From an uncultured Ulvibacter sp. (GTDB taxonomy: Bacteria; Bacteroidota; Bacteroidia; Flavobacteriales; Flavobacteriaceae): 48,652 nucleotides of DNA. Where the stretch lies: contig CALKCP010000021.1 of assembly GCA_938083445.1 (NCBI GenBank), positions 1-48,652 of the forward strand, read 5' to 3'. The position numbers were made by a program, and so were the translations under genes. Shown in pieces: positions 16,249 through 25,470 of this stretch (the stretch's first letter is position 1; each line of letters begins with the position of its first letter). The notes beneath the pieces were generated by a model. That model was not told the DNA's origin, made no database searches, and was given only the letters and a program-made list of their open reading frames with translations.

Positions 16249-16282
16249 TTGTTCCATTCATCTAAATATTATTCTAAATTTG
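16249..16282 (+). promoter_or_regulatory. Candidate promoter of the GH109-kinase-nucleotidyltransferase operon
   Basis: TTG at 16249-16251 and TAAATTTG at 16275-16282 are 23 bases apart, at the long end of accepted spacing. The -7 element lies 47 bases before the ATG at 16330. Confidence 0.5.
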
Positions 16283-16329
16283 CTGGTGTTCGCTTTAGAA
16301 GAAAGGTGTTATAATAATTGAAGAAAAAT

Positions 16330-17691
16330 ATGAGTTCAAGAAGAGATTTTGTTAAAAAGACAGCCATTATAGGCGCAGGAATTACAATCGCTCCAAGTTT
16401 GACTTTTGGAAACAATAGCGAATCCTCAAAGGACAGGTTAAATGTCGCGTTTATTGGTGTTGGATTGCGTGGAACAAACCATCTAAACAATGTCTTATTA
16501 AGGGAGGATGTAAATGTTGTGGCTATTTGTGACATTGATGAAAGGCGCAATACTATTGCTCTGGAAATGATAGCCAAAGCGGGGCAAAAAAAGCCAAAGG
16601 TATTTGGTGAAAATGATTACGATTACAGAAATATGTTAAAGCTATCTAAAATTGACGCCGTGATAATTTCCACCCCTTGGTTATGGCATACTAGAATGGC
16701 TAAGGATTCTATGAGAGCAGGAAAGTATACCGCTGTTGAAGTTTCTGCATCGAACACCCTGGAAGAATGCTGGGATCTTGTAAATACTCATGAAGAAACA
16801 GGTTCGCATTTGATGATTTTAGAAAATGTAAACTATCGCAGAGATATTATGGCAGTTCTAAATATGGTGCGCCAAAATCTATTTGGTGAACTGGTTCACT
16901 TTAGATGTGGATATCAGCATGACCTTCGCTTTGTAAAATTAAACGACGGCAAAACTGCCTATGGTAAAGGTGTCGAATTTGGCGAAAAAGGAATTTCCGA
17001 ATCAGCATGGAGAACACAGCATTCATTACTTCGCAATGCCGACGTATACCCAACTCATGGAGTTGGACCAATCGCTACCATGTGCAATATTAATCGTGGA
17101 AATCGCTTTATGTCTATCACATCAAATGCTTCCAAAGCAGTTGGAATACACAATTATATCGTAAAAAACGGCGGTGAAGATCACCCAAATGCGAAACTAA
17201 AATTTAAACAAGGTGATGTAATCACATCCACCATAGAAACTGCGAATGGCGAAACCATCATTGTAACACACGATTGTAACTCGCCACGCCCCTATTCGTT
17301 GGGATTTCGGGTACAAGGCAGTGAAGGGCTTTGGGAGGTTGACGGAAATAGGATTTATATTGAAGGAAAAGCTCAAAAACCACATCAGTGGGACGATGCA
17401 AACGAATGGCTTGAAAGATACGATCATCCTCTGTGGAAAAAGTATGGTGAAAAAGCAACTGGGGCTGGTCACGGTGGAATGGATTTCTTTGTGATGCAGG
17501 CCTTTATAGAATCGGCTAAACAAAATATTGCTCCCCCATTAGATGTATACGATGCGGCTGCTTGGAGCGCTATTACTCCCTTATCTGAAATTTCAATTGA
17601 GAATAATGGAGAGCCTCAAGACTTTCCAGATTTTACTCGTGGAAATTGGATAAAAAGGAAACCGTATCACTGGATGAAAGACACGTACTAA
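16330..17691 (+). CDS. Tat-exported Gfo/Idh/MocA-family protein, GH109 alpha-N-acetylgalactosaminidase-like
   Basis: The N-terminus SSRRDFVKKTAIIGAG is a twin-arginine signal (S-R-R-D-F-V-K), so the protein is probably exported folded with its NAD. The Rossmann motif FIGVGLRGTNHL follows near residue 41. The mature part matches what I remember of GH109 enzymes: STPWLWHTRMA, VEVSASNTLEECWDLVNTHE, LMILENVNYRRDIMAVLNMV, FGELVHFRCGYQHDLRFVKL, YPTHGVGPIATM, SPRPYSLGFRVQG and GHGGMDFFV. GH109 cleaves alpha-GalNAc by an NAD-dependent elimination. The start is set at ATG 16330 rather than an upstream TTG at 16318. Its operon partners suggest the released sugar is activated by a kinase and a nucleotidyltransferase. 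Confidence 0.88.
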   Translation: MSSRRDFVKKTAIIGAGITIAPSLTFGNNSESSKDRLNVAFIGVGLRGTNHLNNVLLREDVNVVAICDIDERRNTIALEMIAKAGQKKPKVFGENDYDYRNMLKLSKIDAVIISTPWLWHTRMAKDSMRAGKYTAVEVSASNTLEECWDLVNTHEETGSHLMILENVNYRRDIMAVLNMVRQNLFGELVHFRCGYQHDLRFVKLNDGKTAYGKGVEFGEKGISESAWRTQHSLLRNADVYPTHGVGPIATMCNINRGNRFMSITSNASKAVGIHNYIVKNGGEDHPNAKLKFKQGDVITSTIETANGETIIVTHDCNSPRPYSLGFRVQGSEGLWEVDGNRIYIEGKAQKPHQWDDANEWLERYDHPLWKKYGEKATGAGHGGMDFFVMQAFIESAKQNIAPPLDVYDAAAWSAITPLSEISIENNGEPQDFPDFTRGNWIKRKPYHWMKDTY

Positions 17692-17710
17692 ACTAAATAA
17701 TTCGAATTAT

Positions 17711-18787
17711 ATGTCACAGTTAAGTGTTTCAGCCCCAGGTCGTATTTGCCTTTTTGGGGATCATCAAGATTATTTAGGTCTTCCAGTTATTGCTTGCGCT
17801 ATAAACAGGCAAGTTATTCTTTCAGCAGAAAAAAATAATGAGGGTATTTTCCATATCATCATGCCTGATATTTCTTCAGAAAGGAAAATTGATATTTATG
17901 AAACATTCGACATTTTAGAACCTCAGGACTATTTCGCTTCCGCTATGCGTGTGGTAAGAAGATACGGCTGTAATCCATCAATTGGATACACACTAACATT
18001 AAAAAGTAATATTCCTATCAACGCAGGGATATCAAGTTCTTCCGCTATTGTTGTGGCTTGGGTGCATTTTTTACTGAAGGCTTTTGGCTGCGATCATCCC
18101 ATTAATCAAACATGTATTGCACAACTTGCTTATGAGGCTGAAGTTGTGGAACATCATTCTCCAGGAGGTAGAATGGATCAATATACTAGCTCCATCGGAA
18201 ATATTATCTATATCGATACAGCTAAGGATGATGCGTTTCAAACTATCGGAACTTCTATGGAAGGTTTAATTTTAGCTGAATCGGGAATCCCTAAACAAAC
18301 CCTGGGCTTACTTTCACATTTAAGGGGACATGCAACCAATGCCATTGCAACTGTAGCGAAAAAGGTCGACAACTTTAATATAGCACAAGCTAAGTTAGAA
18401 GATTATGAGGTGTTGAAAGGGCATCTTTCTGAAGAACTTCAGCCCTATTTTTATGCAGCGATTAAAAACCATAGCATTACTCAAGAAGCTATTACTGCAT
18501 TTAAAAATAAACCACTAGACCACAAACATATTGGCCATCTTATGAGTGCCCATCACCAAGTATTGAAAGATGTTTTAAAGATTACGGTTCCAAGAATCGA
18601 CGCTATGATTGAAGCTGCCTTAAAAGCCGGAGCATACGGGGCTAAGATTGTTGGATCTGGAGGAGGCGGAAGTATTGCTGCCTTAGCACCTCCAAGCAAA
18701 AAACTTGACGTTATAAATGCAATACTTGAAAGTGGGGCAAAAGATGCGTATGAGGTCTTAGTCGCTCAAGGCACACAATCAAATTAA
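17711..18787 (+). CDS. GHMP-family sugar kinase (galactokinase-like)
   Basis: A 358-residue cytosolic kinase. All three GHMP motifs are present: APGRICLFGDHQDYLGLPVI (residues 8-27, the galactokinase-type substrate signature), INAGISSSSAIVVAW (ATP loop, near 105) and AKIVGSGGGGSIAAL (near 315). The central HHSPGGRMDQYTSSIGN supplies the catalytic aspartate region. The family phosphorylates sugars or mevalonate; the GDHQDY signature favours a sugar giving a sugar-1-phosphate. It lies 19 bp after the GH109-like gene and five bases before the nucleotidyltransferase, so the three are surely one transcript. Which sugar is used is not readable. Confidence 0.88.
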   Translation: MSQLSVSAPGRICLFGDHQDYLGLPVIACAINRQVILSAEKNNEGIFHIIMPDISSERKIDIYETFDILEPQDYFASAMRVVRRYGCNPSIGYTLTLKSNIPINAGISSSSAIVVAWVHFLLKAFGCDHPINQTCIAQLAYEAEVVEHHSPGGRMDQYTSSIGNIIYIDTAKDDAFQTIGTSMEGLILAESGIPKQTLGLLSHLRGHATNAIATVAKKVDNFNIAQAKLEDYEVLKGHLSEELQPYFYAAIKNHSITQEAITAFKNKPLDHKHIGHLMSAHHQVLKDVLKITVPRIDAMIEAALKAGAYGAKIVGSGGGGSIAALAPPSKKLDVINAILESGAKDAYEVLVAQGTQSN

Positions 18788-18792
18788 ACAGG

Positions 18793-19653
18793 ATGATGCA
18801 CGACAATTTAATTATATTAGCTGGAGGAGCCTCTTCTAGGATGAAGAAATCGATGGCCTCTGCTACTCTTTCCGAAGCAGAAATTAAATCTGCTAACTCT
18901 GTTAGTAAGGCACTTATTGGAATCGGAAAAGACAATCGCCCAATCTTAGATTATCTGCTTTTTAATGCTGAAAAAGCTGGGTTTAAAAATGTTTTCATAG
19001 TTGTGGGGGAACATTCTGATTCCTTCAAGAAGCACTATAGAGAAACATCAGAGAATGCCTTTCATAATCTAGCGTTACATTTCGCAACGCAGTACATACC
19101 CAAAGGAAGGATAAAGCCATTTGGCACGGCAGATGCCTTGTCACAGGCTTTAGGTCAATATCCGCATTTACAAAACGAAACCTTCACGGTCTGCAACAGT
19201 GATAACCTATACTCTGTAGATGTCTTTAAAGCGCTTCGTAAGAATAAAGATGCGAACGCCTTTATTAGCTATGATCGTGACGGACTATTATTCACAATGG
19301 AGCGAATTTCTAGATTTGCCTTGGTTCTTTTGGATGCTGAAAATTATGTGTCTAATATCATCGAAAAACCTTCCGAAGATAAGGTAGAAGGCTATAGGGA
19401 TATTCATGGTAAATTTCGAGTTAGCATGAATATTTTTAAACTGAATGGTAGCGAGATATACCCCTTTCTCCTTCATTGCCCTATTCACCTTGAACGGAAT
19501 GAGAAAGAACTTCCTTCAGCGATTTTAAATATGTGCAAGAACAATCCAAAGGCTTTAAAAGGAATTCCCTTCAACGAACATGTGCCAGATCTCACTTCGA
19601 AAGAGGATATCGAAATTCTTAAAAAATACATTGAAGTGCACTTTCCTGCATAA
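18793..19653 (+). CDS. Sugar-1-phosphate nucleotidyltransferase family protein
   Basis: A 286-residue Rossmann-like NTP transferase. The nucleotide loop is NLIILAGGASSRMKKSM (residues about 5-21), a variant of the LAGGxGTRL pattern with Ser-Ser-Arg. KPFGTADALSQAL (near 110) matches the GTAxAL base/ribose loop, and FTVCNSDNLYSVD contains the metal-binding aspartate. FRVSMNIFKL resembles the later sugar-binding segment. Such enzymes make NDP-sugars from sugar-1-phosphates. The start ATG Met-Met-His has an alternative one codon on. Coupled to a GHMP kinase and a GH109-like protein, it probably completes activation of a salvaged sugar. Confidence 0.82.
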   Translation: MMHDNLIILAGGASSRMKKSMASATLSEAEIKSANSVSKALIGIGKDNRPILDYLLFNAEKAGFKNVFIVVGEHSDSFKKHYRETSENAFHNLALHFATQYIPKGRIKPFGTADALSQALGQYPHLQNETFTVCNSDNLYSVDVFKALRKNKDANAFISYDRDGLLFTMERISRFALVLLDAENYVSNIIEKPSEDKVEGYRDIHGKFRVSMNIFKLNGSEIYPFLLHCPIHLERNEKELPSAILNMCKNNPKALKGIPFNEHVPDLTSKEDIEILKKYIEVHFPA

Positions 19654-19654
19654 A

Positions 19655-19690
19655 AAAAACTCCCTTACCTATAAAGGCAAAGGAGTTTTT
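19655..19690. terminator. Terminator between the sugar operon and aconitase
   Basis: AAAAACTCC (19655-19663) pairs with GGAGTTTTT (19682-19690), with further partial pairing inside. A- and T-runs on both sides allow it to serve both convergent genes. Confidence 0.75.
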
Positions 19691-19706
19691 AATAGCCTTC
19701 TTAGTC

Positions 19707-21971
19707 TTAAGCGTTTTGCTTTTTAATCAAGTTTAATGCAGAGCCTTCTCTATACCACTCAATTTGAGAATCGTTATAGGTGTGGTTTGCAATAATTACA
19801 TCCTTACTTCCGTCTTTATGCATAACTTCAAGCGTTAGGGGTTTCCCTGGCTTAAAGTCTGAAATATCTACAAAGCTGAAAGTATCATCTTCTTGTATCA
19901 AGTCGTAATCGGATTCATTTGCGAAAGTCAATCCTAACATTCCTTGTTTCTTAAGGTTTGTTTCGTGAATTCGTGCAAACGACTTCACCAAAACTGCAGC
20001 AACACCTAAAAATCGTGGTTGCATAGCCGCATGTTCGCGCGAAGATCCTTCTCCATAATTATGGTCTCCAACAACGATTGTTTTAATTCCTGCCGCCTTA
20101 TAGGTTCTTTGCACGTCTGGCACACCACCATATTCGCCATCCAATTGGCTTTTTACAAAATTGGTCTTTTTGTTAGAATCATTGATGGCGCCAATTAATG
20201 TATTGTTTGAAATATTATCCAAATGCCCCCTGTATCGCAGCCAGGGTCCAGCCATTGAAATATGGTCTGTTGTGCACTTCCCAAAGGCTTTTATAAGGAG
20301 TTTTACCTGCTGTAAATCGTTGTCCTGTATTGGTGTAAAAGGCTCCAATAACTGCAACCTTTCTGATGTTTCATTCACCTTTACAACAATACCGCTGCCA
20401 TCGACAACAGGCTCTAAGTATCCTGCATCTTCAACATCAAATCCATCCGGTGGCAATTCCAATCCGATGGGCATGTCTAGTTTTACTTCATCTCCATCTT
20501 CATTTAGTAAGGTATCGTTCATTGGATCGAAATCCAATCGACCAGAGATAGCGATCGCGGCAACCATTTCTGGAGAACCAACAAAAGCGTGTGTATTTGG
20601 GTTTCCATCGGCACGTTTAGAGAAATTACGATTAAAAGAATGTACAATCGTATTCTTCTCATCTCCTTTTCTGTCACTACGATCCCACTGCCCAATACAA
20701 GGTCCGCAAGCATTTGTGAAAATGGTAGCGCCAAGGTTTTCAAAAACCTCCAACAATCCATCTCTTTCTGCCGTAAATCGAATTTGCTCAGATCCTGGGT
20801 TGATACCAAAATCACTTTTTGGTTTCAGTTTCTTATCAATGGCCTGCTGAGCTATTGATGCTGCCCGTGAGAGATCTTCATAAGAAGAGTTTGTGCAAGA
20901 ACCAATAAGACCCCAATCTACTTTTAGAGGCCAATCATTCGCTTTCGCCTTCTCGCCTAGTTGCCCAATTGGAGTAGCCAAATCTGGCGTAAATGGGCCG
21001 TTAAGATGCGGGCGTAGGGTATTTAAATCAATCTCTATAACCTCATCAAAATATTTTTCAGGGTTGGCATACACTTCAGGATCTCCGGTTAGGTATTCTC
21101 TAATTTTATTCGCTTCGTCTGCTATGTCTTCTCGTTCTGTGGCTCTTAGAAAGCGTTCCATAGAGTCATCATATCCAAAGGTTGACGTTGTCGCTCCAAC
21201 TTCGGCACCCATATTACAAATGGTTCCTTTTCCCGTACACGATAGGTTTTCAGCTCCTGGTCCAAAATATTCAACAATAGCGCCTGTACCACCCTTGACG
21301 GTTAGTATACCTGCTACTTTTAATATCACGTCTTTGGAGGCGGTCCAACCATTTAGTTCTCCAGTAAGTTTAACACCAATAAGCTTAGGGAATTTTAATT
21401 CCCAAGGCATTCCTGCCATAACATCAACTGCATCTGCTCCACCAACACCAATGGCAACCATTCCAAGACCACCTGCATTCACAGTATGAGAATCTGTTCC
21501 TATCATCATTCCACCAGGGAATGCATAATTTTCTAGAACCACTTGGTGTATGATACCGGCCCCTGGTTTCCAAAACCCGATGCCATATTTATCTGAGACT
21601 GATTCTAAGAAATTAAAAACCTCATTACTTGTTTCGTTCGCTTTTTTTAAATCGACTGTCGCCCCTTGTTTTGCTTGAATTAAGTGATCACAGTGAACCG
21701 TTGTAGGAACGGCTACTTTATCCTTTCCTGCTTGCATAAACTGCAAAAGAGCCATCTGAGCTGTTGCGTCTTGACACGCGATTCTATCGGGTGCAAAATT
21801 TACGTAATCTGTTCCTCTCCGATATGCTTTTGACGCAGTCCCTTCCCAAAGGTGATTGTACAATATTTTTTCAGAAAGTGTGAGTGGTTTTCCAACTATT
21901 TCGCGTGCGCTATCGACCTTTTCGGTCATTTGAGCATACACTTCTTTTATCATCTCAATATCGAAAGCCAT
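19707..21971 (-). CDS. Aconitate hydratase (mitochondrial-like type)
   Basis: This is a TCA-cycle 4Fe-4S enzyme converting citrate to isocitrate. At 754 residues it matches the mitochondrial/Bacteroidota type rather than the ~890-residue AcnA or AcnB. Motifs include [53 protein letters not shown], the cluster cysteine in [18 protein letters not shown] and the CxxC in [13 protein letters not shown]. Late in the protein it has [22 protein letters not shown] with the substrate arginine and serine. All three cluster cysteines are present. It stands alone, convergent with the sugar operon. Confidence 0.97.
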   Translation of the reverse strand: MAFDIEMIKEVYAQMTEKVDSAREIVGKPLTLSEKILYNHLWEGTASKAYRRGTDYVNFAPDRIACQDATAQMALLQFMQAGKDKVAVPTTVHCDHLIQAKQGATVDLKKANETSNEVFNFLESVSDKYGIGFWKPGAGIIHQVVLENYAFPGGMMIGTDSHTVNAGGLGMVAIGVGGADAVDVMAGMPWELKFPKLIGVKLTGELNGWTASKDVILKVAGILTVKGGTGAIVEYFGPGAENLSCTGKGTICNMGAEVGATTSTFGYDDSMERFLRATEREDIADEANKIREYLTGDPEVYANPEKYFDEVIEIDLNTLRPHLNGPFTPDLATPIGQLGEKAKANDWPLKVDWGLIGSCTNSSYEDLSRAASIAQQAIDKKLKPKSDFGINPGSEQIRFTAERDGLLEVFENLGATIFTNACGPCIGQWDRSDRKGDEKNTIVHSFNRNFSKRADGNPNTHAFVGSPEMVAAIAISGRLDFDPMNDTLLNEDGDEVKLDMPIGLELPPDGFDVEDAGYLEPVVDGSGIVVKVNETSERLQLLEPFTPIQDNDLQQVKLLIKAFGKCTTDHISMAGPWLRYRGHLDNISNNTLIGAINDSNKKTNFVKSQLDGEYGGVPDVQRTYKAAGIKTIVVGDHNYGEGSSREHAAMQPRFLGVAAVLVKSFARIHETNLKKQGMLGLTFANESDYDLIQEDDTFSFVDISDFKPGKPLTLEVMHKDGSKDVIIANHTYNDSQIEWYREGSALNLIKKQNA

Positions 21972-22218
21972 AGTATTTTAATTAGAATTTTATAGTCGTG
22001 CGAAAATACGAATTTTTGAAATAATTAAAAACAAATTAACGAAATCACAAATTCGGTAAACATATCGTAAATTTTATGCTATTTAATAGCTTTTTTTTAT
22101 CGATATGGTAATTATAAATATAAAAAAATGAGGATTTAGAAATTTATTGTTCTCTAAAAGGTTTCAGAATAAAACAAACAACACCTCGCTAAGTGAATTA
22201 ATAAAAAAGTAATAAAGA

Positions 22219-23172
22219 TTAAAACAAGCTTTGAATAATCTCCTCAATAGACAAGCCTTCCGCTTCAGCCTTGTAATTTTTAATCATTCGATGACGTAAA
22301 ACACCTATGGCAGCGTTTTGAACATCTGCAATATCGGGAGAATACTTACCATGCAAAACCGAATGTGCTTTTGCGGCGAGAATTAAATTTTGTGACGCTC
22401 TAGGACCCGCTCCCCAATCGATATATTTTTTAACAATTTCAGGAGCAGCTTGACTTTTTGGTCTTGTTTTCCCAACGAGTGTAACAGCATACTCAATCAC
22501 ATTATCGGCAACAGGCACACGCCGAATTAACTGCTGATATTCTACTATTTCTTCTGAAGTAAACAATGCATTAATAGTTGCGGTATGCTCAGATGTTGTC
22601 GTTTTCACCACTTCGACCTCCTCAGCGAAGGTTGGGTAATCCAGATTAATTGCGAACATAAATCGATCCAATTGCGCCTCCGGTAAAGGGTAGGTACCTT
22701 CCTGTTCTATTGGATTCTGTGTGGCCAATACAAAATAAGGTAACTCTAATTTATAGTTATGACCAGCAACGGTAACAGATCGCTCCTGCATGGCCTCAAG
22801 CAATGCAGCTTGTGTTTTTGGCGGGGTCCGATTGATCTCATCTGCTAAAATAATATTAGCAAAAATGGGCCCTTTTATAAATTTAAACGTCCTATTCGCA
22901 TCTAATATTTCAGAACCTAATATGTCACTCGGCATTAAATCTGGCGTAAATTGAATTCTTTTGAAGTTCAATCCAAGTGCCTGAGCTACTGAATTCACCA
23001 ATAAGGTTTTAGCAAGTCCTGGAACACCTATTAACAGTGCGTGTCCTCCAGAGAAAATAGCCAGTAGTACTTCCTCCACTACTTGGTCCTGCCCGATAAT
23101 TACCTTTTTTATTTCTCGCTTTAATGCGTCGTATTTTGAAACTAGTTTTGCAACTGCCGCTACGTCTGACAT
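22219..23172 (-). CDS. MoxR-family AAA+ ATPase
   Basis: MoxR ATPases are chaperone-like AAA+ proteins that activate or mature partner proteins, often with VWA-domain proteins. This one has about 317 residues with Walker A HALLIGVPGLAKT, Walker B ILADEINRTPPKTQAALLEAMQE, sensor region FVLATQNPIEQEGTYPLPEAQLDRFMF and the arginine-rich RASQNLILAAKAHS segment. The start is taken at MSDVAAVAKL (23172), 14 bases after the upstream stop; a longer frame from 23202 would overlap that gene. It is last in an operon with three folding factors. The DUF58/VWA (Bat) genes often found after moxR are absent here. Confidence 0.93.
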   Translation of the reverse strand: MSDVAAVAKLVSKYDALKREIKKVIIGQDQVVEEVLLAIFSGGHALLIGVPGLAKTLLVNSVAQALGLNFKRIQFTPDLMPSDILGSEILDANRTFKFIKGPIFANIILADEINRTPPKTQAALLEAMQERSVTVAGHNYKLELPYFVLATQNPIEQEGTYPLPEAQLDRFMFAINLDYPTFAEEVEVVKTTTSEHTATINALFTSEEIVEYQQLIRRVPVADNVIEYAVTLVGKTRPKSQAAPEIVKKYIDWGAGPRASQNLILAAKAHSVLHGKYSPDIADVQNAAIGVLRHRMIKNYKAEAEGLSIEEIIQSLF

Positions 23173-23186
23173 AAATTGTTTTCGAT

Positions 23187-24644
23187 TTATTTTTTCACCC
23201 AATTACTTGCATACTCACAGTTGCGATAATCTTCGTTAACGTTGATGTATGTCTCTTGTATTTTCTCTGCTTGCCATGCTTCGATGGCTCGGATCTGTTT
23301 CTCTTTTAATGCAAGTTCTTGTATTTTCTCATAATCCTTGGCATAATCTGCAGGATGCTCTTCAATTTTTTTAGTAACAGAAAGCACTTTAAATTTACTC
23401 CTTCCTGTTCTGTCTCTTTCCGTAAAGACCTTCGAAACTTCTCCTTCTTTTAAATTATAAACCTGGGCACTAAGCGTAGGATCCATTTTAGTTAGATCAA
23501 AACGGGTATCGAAGGTGGTTGGATTTACCAACTGCCCGCCATTATTACGTGTTTCTTTTTCATCCGAGTATTTTCTAGCCGCTTCTGCAAAAGAGACATT
23601 ACCAGCTACAATACTCGTTCGAAGAGTGTCCAGTTTAATTTCCGCAACATCAATTGCTGCCTGCGCTACATCCGGGAATATGAGAACGTGTCTCACATCT
23701 ACTTCCTGACCTCTAATTTTTTCTACCATTAAAATATGGTATCCAAAATCAGTTTCAAAAGGCTCACTAATCTCCCCTTCTAGTAAGGAAAAGGCATTGT
23801 CTTTAAATTCTTTAGCCATTGGTCCATTTCTCTTGATACTCTCATACAAACCTCCTCTAGATGCAGAACCGGGGTCTTTTGAATACAATACGGCTTTGGT
23901 GGCAAAACTAGATCCATTCTCCAGCACATCTTCTCTCATCTGATTTAATTTATCTAAGACGTCTTGTTTTACTTTTTCAGATATTTCTGGTTCGATAATA
24001 ATTTGCGCAACTTCAACTTCGGCACTAAAAAACGGGCGTTCATCTTCTGGAATAGAATAGAAAAACTCACGAACTTCTTCTGGAGTTATTTCAATATTTT
24101 CTACAACCTTAGCTTGCATTCTGTTGGTGAGTTCAATTTCCTTCTTTGCCTTAAACAGGTCTTTCCTGAGGTCTGCCATATTATCCTTACGGTAATATTT
24201 CACGACTTTTTCTTCACTACCAACTTCACTAACCATATACTGAATGAGTTGATCCACTTGCGGATTTATTTCTGCATCTGAAATATCAATACTATCCTGT
24301 TTCGCTTGATGTAAATAGAGCTTGTCCTCCATTAATTTTCCCATCAACTCGCAACGCGTGATGTCTTCAATTGAAACGCCGCTGCTTTGGAGTTCTACAT
24401 AACTTTTATCGATATCGCTATCCAATATCACATATTCACCAATAACGGCAGACACACCTTCGGCCTTATATTTTTTAAAAGGTATGATAGAATCTACAAG
24501 AGGTATTACTTCCTCCTCAATAACAGATCCACTGGCAACGCCCGTGCTGTCTACAACAACAACCTCCTGGCCAAAAACAGTAGCTTGGACTAATATTATG
24601 AATGCTATTAGAATTTTATTCGGGCGTGTAGATTTCAAAATCAT
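23187..24644 (-). CDS. SurA-like periplasmic chaperone / peptidyl-prolyl isomerase
   Basis: This resembles SurA, which escorts outer-membrane proteins across the periplasm. The signal peptide is hydrophobic (ILIAFIILVQATVFGQ). Residues about 60-200 form the N-terminal chaperone domain (GEYVILDSDIDKSYVELQ, RCELMGKLMEDKLYLHQAK). Two parvulin domains follow: the first begins at VEVAQIIIEPE, with SRGGLYESIKRNGPM and FGYHILMVEKI, and the second at DVRHVLIFPD, with RNNGGQLVNP. The start at 24644 overlaps the upstream lipoprotein gene by 29 bases; an ATG at 24680 would overlap more. It is the third gene of the folding operon. Confidence 0.9.
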   Translation of the reverse strand: MILKSTRPNKILIAFIILVQATVFGQEVVVVDSTGVASGSVIEEEVIPLVDSIIPFKKYKAEGVSAVIGEYVILDSDIDKSYVELQSSGVSIEDITRCELMGKLMEDKLYLHQAKQDSIDISDAEINPQVDQLIQYMVSEVGSEEKVVKYYRKDNMADLRKDLFKAKKEIELTNRMQAKVVENIEITPEEVREFFYSIPEDERPFFSAEVEVAQIIIEPEISEKVKQDVLDKLNQMREDVLENGSSFATKAVLYSKDPGSASRGGLYESIKRNGPMAKEFKDNAFSLLEGEISEPFETDFGYHILMVEKIRGQEVDVRHVLIFPDVAQAAIDVAEIKLDTLRTSIVAGNVSFAEAARKYSDEKETRNNGGQLVNPTTFDTRFDLTKMDPTLSAQVYNLKEGEVSKVFTERDRTGRSKFKVLSVTKKIEEHPADYAKDYEKIQELALKEKQIRAIEAWQAEKIQETYINVNEDYRNCEYASNWVKK

Positions 24645-25470
24645 TGTTTTTAATCGCATCTTTTGTAATATCTTTTTCAAGTTTTTTTATTAATTCAAGC
24701 TTTCTTTTATTCAAAATAATCTGCTCTAAAGAAGGCCGTATATATGAAATGGGCGCAATATCCCGAACGTTTAGCCGGTCTTCAATTTTCACCAAATATA
24801 CTCCTAATGAATCTTGTAACTGTGCAAAATTAGATTTTTTTAACACTTGATTCCCTTTTATCTGGAGCACGGGTAAAACTTTTAACAAGGCATCTTTTTC
24901 GACCCAAATTGAATCATTAAAATTCTTTGCTTTAAACTGAATACTCAGTTCCATTAACTCTTTCTTATCTGTATTGTCGAAGCGTTTAAATTTTTCCTTA
25001 ATTGATTTTAGGTTCGCATAATCTGCATCAATATGAATAAACCGTAGCTTTAGTAATACATCATTTAGTTTAAAATTCTCCTTGTTTCGCTCGTAGAATT
25101 CTTCGTATTCTGCTTCAGGAATCTCTTTATCTAATTGCCCAGACACAATAATACTTTTATACGCTTCAGTGTATAAATCGTCTTTGTATTCATTTACAAG
25201 GTTTTCAAAATCATTTAATTTCTCTTGAGATAAATTTTTATTTGCCTGATTAATCAATAATTGCTGGGTTGCCCATCGATTGATGTAATTATAAATAATC
25301 AACGTACTATCTGCCTTGGGAGTACCTTCTAGCACCAAGCCTGCTAAATCACTTTCAAATAAATAAGTGTCGTTCACTCGAGCGACGACTCCTGTTGTTT
25401 GTCCTTTTTGAAAATAACTACAAGAAGTTAGACAAACTAAAAAAATAAAGGGGAGAACGATTTTTTGCAT
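24616..25470 (-). CDS. SurA-N-like lipoprotein without an evident parvulin domain
   Basis: A 284-residue lipoprotein (lipobox LTSC at residues 14-17). The start of the mature part, VVARVNDTYLFESDLAGLV, matches the opening of SurA N-terminal domains, and a long charged helical region follows (NYINRWATQQLLINQANKN onward). A parvulin active-site pattern is not visible, so it is more likely a chaperone or accessory subunit than an isomerase. Its ATG overlaps the previous gene's stop as TAATG, a sign of translational coupling. It lies between two parvulin genes and probably works with them on outer-membrane protein assembly. Confidence 0.8.
   Translation of the reverse strand: MQKIVLPFIFLVCLTSCSYFQKGQTTGVVARVNDTYLFESDLAGLVLEGTPKADSTLIIYNYINRWATQQLLINQANKNLSQEKLNDFENLVNEYKDDLYTEAYKSIIVSGQLDKEIPEAEYEEFYERNKENFKLNDVLLKLRFIHIDADYANLKSIKEKFKRFDNTDKKELMELSIQFKAKNFNDSIWVEKDALLKVLPVLQIKGNQVLKKSNFAQLQDSLGVYLVKIEDRLNVRDIAPISYIRPSLEQIILNKRKLELIKKLEKDITKDAIKNNDFEIYTPE

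Noticed and set aside
20161..20850. Long open frame on the plus strand opposite aconitase
   Set aside because: It is fully antisense to a well-matched aconitase gene, and its translation shows no family motifs; it mirrors codon bias of the real gene.
22078..22098. GCTATTTAATAGC followed by eight T
   Set aside because: The T-run is on the plus strand, but the flanking genes moxR and aconitase run on the minus strand. The stem is only four to six AT-rich pairs, so it is unlikely to be a working terminator.
24616..24680. Frame overlap between the SurA-like gene and its upstream lipoprotein as a possible frameshift
   Set aside because: Each gene has its own signal peptide, so the overlap reflects two separate genes with translational coupling rather than a broken one.
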